Of a stretch of 6,396 nt of DNA, positions 1-4,632 are shown in pieces. Below the pieces are notes generated by a model. That model was not told where the DNA came from. It saw nothing but the letters and a program-made list of their open reading frames with translations, and searched no databases. The translations under genes and the position numbers were made by a program. Numbering within the stretch: the stretch's first letter is position 1; each line of letters opens with the position of its first letter. The DNA is from Candidatus Staskawiczbacteria bacterium (GTDB lineage: Bacteria > Patescibacteriota > Minisyncoccia > Minisyncoccales > Staskawiczbacteraceae): contig JAPLZA010000099.1 of NCBI GenBank assembly GCA_026395275.1, positions 1 to 6,396 on the forward strand. The letters are read 5' to 3'.

Positions 1-1
1 G

Positions 2-103
2 GTCAAAATAGTGAGCGGAGTAAAACGACAAGGAGCCCGTCAATTTGTTGGTTTAGATCAGCTTGGCGTTGGCGCTGCTGACAACGGAATTAATCTCCAT
101 TAG
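2..103 (+). CDS. C-terminal end of an unrecognised upstream gene (partial)
   Basis: An open frame enters the window and reads 33 codons before TAG at 101-103; the other two plus frames are closed by stops inside the same stretch. The residues are glycine-rich and end in GVGAADNGINLH. I do not recognise the family. The frame is supported as coding by its position: it stops 15 bases before a strong intrinsic terminator, as expected for the last gene of an upstream transcription unit. No start can be seen, and so short a fragment could be an accidental open frame. Confidence 0.45.
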   Translation, partial: VKIVSGVKRQGARQFVGLDQLGVGAADNGINLH

Positions 104-118
104 TTTTAGGAGAAGTTT

Positions 119-144
119 AGCAAGGTGAAGACCTTGCTTTTTTA
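119..144 (+). terminator. Intrinsic terminator of the upstream gene
   Basis: A 7-base stem (AGCAAGG at 119-125, CCTTGCT at 132-138) closes a 6-base loop and runs directly into a T tract (138-143). It lies just after the stop at 101-103 and separates the upstream unit from the nuclease gene. Confidence 0.8.
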
Positions 145-164
145 TTATGGATTTTTTTGTGAGC

Positions 165-193
165 TTGCACCCTTTATTGGAAAAATTTATAGA
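165..193 (+). promoter_or_regulatory. Possible promoter of the nuclease gene
   Basis: TTGCAC (165-170) and TATAGA (188-193) are 17 bases apart. Initiation about 7 bases downstream would leave a leader of roughly 12 bases before the ATG at 212. Both boxes are poor matches to consensus, so this is only the best candidate in the gap after the terminator. Confidence 0.25.
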
Positions 194-211
194 AGGCTGT
201 AGAATAAATAT

Positions 212-781
212 ATGGATGATTTTTGGGAGAGAAGTCAAAATTTTTTTGCAATAATAATTGGGGCAATAATAATTGGAGGATTTATATATTTTGGTTTACA
301 GAAACCGGAAGTTGATGTGGCGCCGAAAACTGTGACGCAGTTTTCGGCGCAAAATTCAACGTCGAGCGCAAAAATTAATTCGTCTGCGACTATTGCCGGG
401 TGCGGTGCGTCTGAAAATACAATTGTCACAAAAGTAATTGATGGCGACACGGTTGTTGTGGAAGGTGGTTATCATGTCAGGCTTTTGGGTATGGATGCCG
501 ATGAAAAAGGTTATCCTTGTTACGACTCAGCAAAAACTAGAATAGAAAGTTTAATTTTAGGAAAACAAATCAGATTAGAAAAAGATATTACAGATTTAGA
601 CCAATACGGCAGATGTTTGCGGTATATTTTTGTTGGAGATACAAATATTGATGTTCAACTGGTGAAAGAAGGTTTGGCGGTCGCCAGGTTTTACCAGCCC
701 GATGTAAAATACAAAGCAGAAATTACTGCAGCCGAAAAACAAGCAGAAACCAGTGGAGTCGGCTGTAAGTGGAAAAAATAA
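212..781 (+). CDS. Membrane-anchored staphylococcal-nuclease-like (thermonuclease family) protein
   Basis: A 189-residue protein with one N-terminal hydrophobic segment (about residues 11-29), a polar Ser/Thr/Ala linker (about 31-68) and an SNase-like OB-fold domain (about 70-187). Residues matching the staphylococcal nuclease active site are visible: D77 and D79 in IDGDT, R90 in RLLG, D95 and E98 in MDADE (the usual TPE is replaced by ADE) and R134 in DQYGR. These are the calcium ligands and catalytic residues of the family, so calcium-dependent hydrolysis of DNA or RNA is expected. The anchor suggests action outside the membrane, for example on environmental nucleic acid, which is inference. 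Four cysteines (64, 103, 135, 185) could form disulfides. The ATG at 212 is chosen because it precedes the anchor; a GAAGG at 192-196 is far upstream, so ribosome binding is weak. The gene is a single unit between a terminator and the ABC-F leader region. Confidence 0.88.
   Translation: MDDFWERSQNFFAIIIGAIIIGGFIYFGLQKPEVDVAPKTVTQFSAQNSTSSAKINSSATIAGCGASENTIVTKVIDGDTVVVEGGYHVRLLGMDADEKGYPCYDSAKTRIESLILGKQIRLEKDITDLDQYGRCLRYIFVGDTNIDVQLVKEGLAVARFYQPDVKYKAEITAAEKQAETSGVGCKWKK
248..277 (+). repeat. Tandem 15-base repeat inside the nuclease membrane segment
   Basis: GCAATAATAATTGG occurs at 248-261 and again at 263-276, a period of 15 bases or five codons. It encodes AIIIG twice (residues 13-17 and 18-22), so the transmembrane segment contains an exact five-residue duplication, which slipped-strand replication could produce. 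Confidence 0.8.
320..350 (+). repeat. Perfect 13-base inverted repeat in the nuclease linker
   Basis: GCGCCGAAAACTG (320-332) and CAGTTTTCGGCGC (338-350) are exact reverse complements separated by TGACG. The hairpin lies in codons for the linker between the membrane anchor and the nuclease domain, where protein sequence is unconstrained. No long T tract follows, so it does not look like a normal terminator. Confidence 0.85.
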
Positions 782-823
782 ATAATAATTAATAAAGACT
801 AATCGGCCTGCATCCGTAAGCTA

Positions 824-852
824 TTTACTTATTTTTTTAAACATGTTATATT
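824..852 (+). promoter_or_regulatory. Candidate promoter for the ABC-F gene
   Basis: TTTACT (824-829) and TATATT (847-852) are separated by 17 bases, with a TG one base before the -10 box giving an extended -10 form. The predicted start at about 859-860 falls almost on the first base of the short leader reading frame at 862. A second -10-like box, TATTAT at 854-859, has no convincing -35. Confidence 0.4.
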
Positions 853-861
853 CTATTATCT

Positions 862-897
862 ATGAAAAGTTCTTTAACAACAAATTTTTACCGATAG
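862..897 (+). CDS. Possible 11-codon leader peptide upstream of the ABC-F gene
   Basis: An ATG at 862 opens the short frame MKSSLTTNFYR and stops at TAG 895-897. The stop overlaps the first two bases of the ABC-F Shine-Dalgarno AGGAGG (896-901). The frame has no Shine-Dalgarno of its own, but if the promoter call is right its ATG lies within a few bases of the transcript 5' end, so it could be translated as a leaderless message. Antibiotic-resistance ABC-F genes such as msr(D) and vmlR are known to be controlled by upstream leader peptides and ribosome stalling, so a role in attenuation or reinitiation is reasonable. No competing hairpins are evident, and a frame this short could be chance. 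Confidence 0.35.
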   Translation: MKSSLTTNFYR

Positions 898-901
898 GAG
901 G
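896..901 (+). promoter_or_regulatory. Consensus Shine-Dalgarno of the ABC-F gene
   Basis: AGGAGG lies 8 bases before the ATG at 910 and fixes that start. It is the only full consensus ribosome-binding site in the window, and it overlaps the TAG of the possible leader peptide. Confidence 0.85.
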
Positions 902-909
902 AAATCATT

Positions 910-2412
910 ATGCGTAATATAACTGCAAAAGCCATACAAAAGTCATTCGCTGGCAAGGTTGTACTTGCTGGAGTAAGTTTTTCATTGACTGAAGGCAAGA
1001 GGTCGGCGCTTGTTGGAGAAAACGGTAGCGGGAAATCAACGCTGCTTAAGATTATCACTGGAAAGCTCGAGGCAGATGAGGGCGAGGTATTTGGTTTGGA
1101 AAATGGGTGCGCATACATAGCACAGGATTTTTCTGGTGATGAAGAAGAGACGCCGCATGATTTTTTATGTCGGCATTCTACTTCAGTCCATGAAGCAGTT
1201 AAGCTTCTCCGTCAATCTGGTTTTGATCTCGGCGAACACGGGGAAAGATTGAAGCAAGTTAAGTGTTCGGGCCTTTCTGGTGGCGAGAAAAAGAAACTGG
1301 AAATTGCCGCCGGTCTTGCAAGTGGATCGTTGTTTATTGCTATGGATGAGCCAGAGAACCACCTTGACTATAAGGCGATTGAATGGCTGATTGGCGCTCT
1401 GTCAAAATTTCGTGGAGGTTTAATATTCGTTTCTCACAACCAATATTTCATAGACCAGCTTTCGGACGCAGTCATTGAGCTGGAAAATGGATCTATTACG
1501 GTCTATTCTATGAAGTATAATGAGTATTTGACAGAGAGAGAACGTCAAATATCCGGACGTGCACGAGATTGGGTGTCAGAAGAGAAGACAATAAAGCGCA
1601 TTCGTAAAAGCCTAGAAATGATGAAGATGAGGGCCAAGAGAAATTCTGGCACTTCGGCTACTTATCAACAAGCTAAGCGCCGTCTTGGTGACATGGAAGA
1701 AAGTCATGGCCAGAGACCATCGGCAGAAGCAAATAAGCCGAAGGTTAGACTTTCTCCTGACGTAGATCAGAAGAAGGGCAAACTTATTGTTTCTGTTGAC
1801 CATGTGGACTTTGCTTACGGGACGAAGCAAGTTTTTGCCAGCGCAATAGCAGATCTCAGATTCGGAGAAAAAGTAGTTTTATTCGGTCAGAATGGATCTG
1901 GTAAGTCTACGCTCATCAGGCTTATTACCGGTGAATTAACTCCTCAGAATGGTTTTGCCAAGATAGGCGTCAACGTTAGGTGGCAGTTTATGACGCAAGA
2001 CCATCTTCTGGGAGTGGATTCATCAAAGTCTGCGTTAGAAGTTTTTGGAGGTATTCTGAAATGGCCGGAAGGTAAGTGCCGAGCATACTTGGCACGATAT
2101 GGAATTGACGCTGGTCTCATAACTAGGCCTTTAAAGGTTTTGAGCGGTGGACAGCAGGCCCGCTTTAAATTGGCATTGACATTTGCTCAAGAACCGGAGT
2201 TTTTGATACTCGATGAACCAACAAACCACGTTGATAATCCGACGTGGGAAGCGATTGTCGAATCAATTCAAGGATATTCAGGCACGGTATTAGCAGTGAC
2301 TCATGATAGGGAATTTATAGAAGCCATTGCCAAGAAATTATGGGTCTTGGAAGATCACAAGATTCGCATAGAGCTTGGCAGTATTTCCGATTATCTAGAT
2401 CGTAAGGTCTAA
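910..2412 (+). CDS. ABC-F family ATPase (tandem ATP-binding cassettes, no membrane domain)
   Basis: A 500-residue soluble protein with two complete ATP-binding cassettes. Cassette 1 has Walker A GENGSGKST (36-44), signature LSGGE (122-126), Walker B with catalytic E147 in DEPENHLD (146-153) and switch H176. Cassette 2 has Walker A GQNGSGKST (326-334), signature LSGGQ (411-415), DEPTNHVD (435-442, catalytic E436) and switch H465. A charged, probably helical linker (about 205-285) lies between them, as in ABC-F proteins, which insert this linker near the ribosomal peptidyl-transferase centre. There are no transmembrane segments. The known family role is translation-factor activity or protection of ribosomes from antibiotics. 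The large arm insertion of EttA/Uup-type housekeeping members is not apparent, so a resistance-type role is plausible but not shown. T to E in the first DEPTNHLD motif is unusual. A counted 60-base sample (1021-1080) is 29/60 GC against 17/60 in the dehydratase gene (3481-3540), suggesting horizontal origin. Confidence 0.93.
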   Translation: MRNITAKAIQKSFAGKVVLAGVSFSLTEGKRSALVGENGSGKSTLLKIITGKLEADEGEVFGLENGCAYIAQDFSGDEEETPHDFLCRHSTSVHEAVKLLRQSGFDLGEHGERLKQVKCSGLSGGEKKKLEIAAGLASGSLFIAMDEPENHLDYKAIEWLIGALSKFRGGLIFVSHNQYFIDQLSDAVIELENGSITVYSMKYNEYLTERERQISGRARDWVSEEKTIKRIRKSLEMMKMRAKRNSGTSATYQQAKRRLGDMEESHGQRPSAEANKPKVRLSPDVDQKKGKLIVSVDHVDFAYGTKQVFASAIADLRFGEKVVLFGQNGSGKSTLIRLITGELTPQNGFAKIGVNVRWQFMTQDHLLGVDSSKSALEVFGGILKWPEGKCRAYLARYGIDAGLITRPLKVLSGGQQARFKLALTFAQEPEFLILDEPTNHVDNPTWEAIVESIQGYSGTVLAVTHDREFIEAIAKKLWVLEDHKIRIELGSISDYLDRKV

Positions 2413-2429
2413 AAATAGTATTGTCAGTT

Positions 2430-2467
2430 ACCCGTGGAATTACAGTAACATTTCGCGGGTTTTTTTT
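2430..2467 (+). terminator. Intrinsic terminator of the ABC-F gene
   Basis: ACCCGTG (2430-2436) pairs with CGCGGGT (2454-2460) through seven pairs including one G-U, closing a 17-base loop. The stem is followed by seven more T residues (2461-2467). It starts 18 bases after the ABC-F stop and makes that gene its own transcription unit. Confidence 0.85.
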
Positions 2468-2475
2468 GAAAAAAC

Positions 2476-2508
2476 ATGTCAATTGTTATAAGCTATAATA
2501 ATTGACAT
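2476..2508. repeat. 33-base near-perfect palindrome, possible operator
   Basis: ATGTCAATTGTTATA (2476-2490) and TATAATAATTGACAT (2494-2508) are reverse complements at 14 of 15 positions, around the 3-base centre AGC. The one mismatch would be a G-U pair in RNA. The right half contains TTGACA (2502-2507) and the left half its mirror image, so a regulator bound here would cover the -35 box of the candidate operon promoter. It could also be an additional transcript hairpin after the ABC-F terminator. Confidence 0.7.
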
Positions 2509-2530
2509 AATCTATATTTTAGTTTATCGT
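2502..2530 (+). promoter_or_regulatory. Candidate promoter of the sugar operon
   Basis: A perfect TTGACA (2502-2507) is followed at 17 bases by TATCGT (2525-2530), a 4/6 match to the -10 consensus. A start near 2537 would give a leader of about 70 bases containing the inverted repeat at 2558-2578. The -35 box lies inside the palindrome at 2476-2508. Confidence 0.35.
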
Positions 2531-2557
2531 GAAAATAGTATATCCTTAATATTAATA

Positions 2558-2578
2558 ATTACAAATTTTGTTTGTAAT
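2558..2578 (+). repeat. Inverted repeat in the operon leader
   Basis: ATTACAAA (2558-2565) and TTTGTAAT (2571-2578) are exact complements around TTTTG. The repeat sits 29 bases before the RmlA start, in DNA with no Shine-Dalgarno, so it could be a binding site or a weak AT-rich RNA hairpin. No T tract follows it. Confidence 0.5.
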
Positions 2579-2607
2579 GCTATTAAATATATAAAAATAA
2601 TTTTATT

Positions 2608-3270
2608 ATGAAAGCAGTTATTTTAGCCGGCGGTAACGGCACACGTCTTCGCCCATTAACACTCGCAACAAACAAACATCTATTGGGACTTTATGACAAG
2701 CCCGTTATTTATTATGCGATAGAGAAACTCGTATCTGCTGGTATATACAAAATAATGCTGGTTACATCGCCTCAACACGTTGGAGACTTTGTGAAACTTC
2801 TTGGCTCTGGACATAATTTTAAGATGTCTAATGGAAAACAGGTTCAAATTACCTACGGCGTGCAGAATGAGCCAAACGGCATAGCCTATGGATTATATAT
2901 CGCAAAAGACTATGTTGGTAGTGACAATTGTATTCTATATCTTGGAGATAATATCATTGAAGACGATATTACAGAACACGTACAAAATTTTCGTACTGGA
3001 GCAAAAATATTTTTAAAATCAGTTGCTGACCCTCGTTGTTTTGGGGTAGCGACGCTTGATGCAAATAATAAAGTTATAGGAGTGGAAGAGAAGCCTGAAA
3101 ACCCAAAGTCTAATTTAGCGGTAACCGGCTTGTATTTTTATGATAATACAGTATTTGACAAAATAGTTAATCAGCCTCAATCAGATAGGGGTGAATATGA
3201 AATTACATATATTAATAAATATAATGCATCTGTGTATATGCATAATAAGCATGAAAAAAATAAAAAATAG
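2608..3270 (+). CDS. rmlA: Glucose-1-phosphate thymidylyltransferase-like protein, with C-terminal internal deletion
   Basis: The family makes dTDP-glucose from dTTP and glucose 1-phosphate, the first step of dTDP-deoxysugar synthesis in the cytoplasm. Visible are the nucleotide-binding start LAGGNGTRLRPLT (6-18), K23, the metal-binding D114 in LGDN (112-115), EEKP (160-163) and KSNLAVTGLYFYD (167-179), then RGEYEIT (194-200). The protein then differs from the family: after INKYN (202-206) the usual stretch of about 26 residues containing WxDxGT is absent, and the frame continues as ASVYMHNKHEK, which resembles the normal tail. The lost stretch carries the second metal-binding aspartate (D225 in the Pseudomonas enzyme), so activity is doubtful. 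At 220 residues it is shorter than short-form homologues (about 240-250) and standard ones (about 290). There is no Shine-Dalgarno; the start is set by the N-terminal motif. The stop overlaps the RmlB start by 20 bases. Confidence 0.85.
   Translation: MKAVILAGGNGTRLRPLTLATNKHLLGLYDKPVIYYAIEKLVSAGIYKIMLVTSPQHVGDFVKLLGSGHNFKMSNGKQVQITYGVQNEPNGIAYGLYIAKDYVGSDNCILYLGDNIIEDDITEHVQNFRTGAKIFLKSVADPRCFGVATLDANNKVIGVEEKPENPKSNLAVTGLYFYDNTVFDKIVNQPQSDRGEYEITYINKYNASVYMHNKHEKNKK
3251..3269 (+). repeat. Junction repeat, copy 1 (RmlA/RmlB)
   Basis: ATGAAAAAAATAAAAAATA occurs here and again at 4213-4231. It contains the start of the downstream gene (MKKIKN) and the last codons and part of the stop of the upstream gene (EKNKK then TAG), giving the same 20-base overlap at both junctions. 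It includes runs of seven and six A. Confidence 0.75.
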
Positions 3271-4212
3271 TAAATCTAAAAAAGTCAGAATAATTTTTAT
3301 TACCGGTGGAGCGGGCTTTATTGGCAGCTCTTATTTAAATAAATATGTCCCTTTTTATCCGCATTATCAGTTTGTAAATATTGATTGCTTGACTTATGCA
3401 GGTAATATAAAAAATATTGCCGTATCGTACTATCCGAATTATTCTTTTGAGCGTGTAGATATCCGTGATTTCAAAAAAATAGAAAAGTTATTTATAAAAT
3501 ATAAGCCTTCAGATATTATTCATTTTGCTGCCGAGACTCACGTAGATGCAAGTATTAGGTCTCAAAATATTTTTATTGAAACAAATATTTTGGGGACGCA
3601 TAATCTTTTGAATATGGCTAAGAAATACGGCGTTGATAGATTCCATCAAATTTCAACCGACGAAATTTATGGATCGTCTGGGCGTAATAATAAGACTGTA
3701 TTCACAGAAACATCTGCCTTGATGCCAAGCAACCCATACAGCGCCTCAAAAGCTAGCGCAGAGTTGATAGCTATGGCGTATTATAAAACATTTGGTTTGA
3801 ATGTTGTTATAACTCGTTCTTCAAATAACTATGGTCCGAACCAGGCCATTATTTATTACAAATCTTTTACAAAACAAAAAATTACCGCTCTATGGTTCTG
3901 GAGAAAATATTCGTAATTGGCTTTATGTTGAAGATAACGTTTCTGCAATCAATTTGGTTTTTCATAGGGCGCAGGCGGGTTCAATATATAACATCTCTGG
4001 GAATAATGAGTTGTCTAATATTAGCGTTGCTAGAGAATTAATTAAGTTGGCTGGAAAAACCGAAAAAGAAATTAAATATGTAAAAGATAGACCAGGGCAT
4101 GATTTTAGGTATGCTTTGAGTTCTAGTAAAATAGAAAGAGAGCTTAGTTGGTATCCTAAAATAAAGTTTGTTGACGGTATTCGTAAAACATTTTTATTTT
4201 ACAAAAAAAATT

Positions 4213-4231
4213 ATGAAAAAAATAAAAAATA
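4213..4231 (+). repeat. Junction repeat, copy 2 (RmlB/deoxyribosyltransferase family)
   Basis: The same 19 bases as at 3251-3269, again joining a gene ending EKNKK to one beginning MKKIKN, here with TAA completing the upstream stop at 4230-4232. Flanking sequence differs, so the identity is confined to the overlap. Confidence 0.75.
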
Positions 4232-4629
4232 AGAAGAAGATTTTTTTGTGCGGACCCATGAGGGGTATTCCAAGGGAGGAGTCTCTTGGATGGAGGGAGT
4301 TGGCCGTAAAGTGTCTATCGGAAAAATTTGAAGTTATACATGCTATGAGAGGGCGAGAGAAAAAAGAAACATTTACTGATCCGCGCGCTGCCGTCATAAG
4401 AGATCTAAACGACATTAAGGGTGCGGATATTTTGCTTGTTAATGACACAAACGAAAATTGCAGCATGATAGGCACATCTATGGAGATATTTTTTGCTTTC
4501 CAACAAAATAAACCAATTATAGTATTCGGAAACGCACATGACAAAGATTATTGGTTGAATTATCATATTCATCTAAGAGTAAAGGATTTTAATGAAGCAT
4601 GCGGCGTATTAAATAATATGTTTCCTTAA
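4213..4629 (+). CDS. Nucleoside 2-deoxyribosyltransferase / nucleotide N-glycoside hydrolase family protein
   Basis: A 138-residue cytoplasmic protein with the family fold markers: a strand and loop FLCGPMRG (11-18) that binds the nucleoside or phosphate, a motif DLNDIKGADILLVND (about 64-78) with D72, and GTSMEIFFA (87-95), where E91 matches the catalytic glutamate that attacks C1' of the sugar. Length is normal for the family. Members either swap bases between deoxyribosides or hydrolyse the base from a nucleotide; BlsM, MilB and the amicetin homologue are CMP or hydroxymethyl-CMP hydrolases that free cytosine for nucleoside antibiotics. Sequence alone does not tell which reaction applies, and phage and salvage members also exist. 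It overlaps RmlB by 20 bases, ends 3 bases before the aminotransferase and has no Shine-Dalgarno. Upstream in-frame ATG 4168 is rejected because it adds only RmlB-overlapping residues. Unlike its neighbours the frame is intact. Confidence 0.8.
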   Translation: MKKIKNKKKIFLCGPMRGIPREESLGWRELAVKCLSEKFEVIHAMRGREKKETFTDPRAAVIRDLNDIKGADILLVNDTNENCSMIGTSMEIFFAFQQNKPIIVFGNAHDKDYWLNYHIHLRVKDFNEACGVLNNMFP

Positions 4630-4632
4630 TTA

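Larger units (their letters stand above)
3251..4232 (+). pseudogene. rmlB: dTDP-glucose 4,6-dehydratase, frameshifted
   Basis: The enzyme would convert dTDP-glucose to dTDP-4-keto-6-deoxyglucose using bound NAD. The first part (3251-3844, 198 codons) has the Rossmann motif GGAGFIG (19-25), LTYAGN, FAAETHVD, STDE (135-138, the catalytic Thr-Asp-Glu region) and YSASK (Y163, K167). The second part (3846-4232, 128 codons) continues in the next frame with PLFITNLL, YGSGENIRNWLYVED and KDRPGHDFRYA. At the join, family members read about NYGPNQHPEKLIPLFITN, while here CAG (3842-3844) is followed by one base and then CCA (3846), so about 17 bases coding HPEKLI are missing. Unrepaired, the first frame ends at TAA 3914-3916. 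The rebuilt length, about 332 residues, is normal for RmlB. The ATG at 3251 puts the Rossmann motif at residue 19; the earlier in-frame ATG at 3191 would add implausible residues inside RmlA. No Shine-Dalgarno is seen, so coupling to RmlA translation is likely. Confidence 0.88.

Noticed and set aside
817..838. TAAG/CTTA hairpin followed by T7 after the nuclease gene
   Set aside because: The stem is only four AT-rich pairs, too weak to call a terminator, and it overlaps a better promoter candidate.
2546..2560. Short palindrome TTAATATTAA
   Set aside because: Expected by chance in such AT-rich DNA and not positioned with any promoter box.
3254..3267. Functional RmlA-RmlB fusion by slippage on the A runs
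   Set aside because: Possible in principle, but the overlap already provides a separate start for RmlB and nothing shows that a fusion is made; kept only as a remark under the junction repeat.
3842..3850. Programmed +1 frameshift to join the RmlB halves
   Set aside because: A one-base skip would restore the frame but still omit six conserved residues, so loss of DNA explains the break better than recoding.
4168..4212. Longer start for the deoxyribosyltransferase-family gene
   Set aside because: The added residues overlap RmlB codons and place the GPMRG motif unusually far in; 4213 gives normal family length.
3831..4232. Separate short protein starting at ATG 3831
   Set aside because: The ATG lies inside NYG codons of the dehydratase; the first residues are out-of-frame noise and the rest is plainly the RmlB C-terminal part.
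4194..4544. Minus-strand reading frame of 116 codons
   Set aside because: It is opposite a well-supported gene, has a phenylalanine-rich low-complexity end from A-rich DNA, and matches no family.
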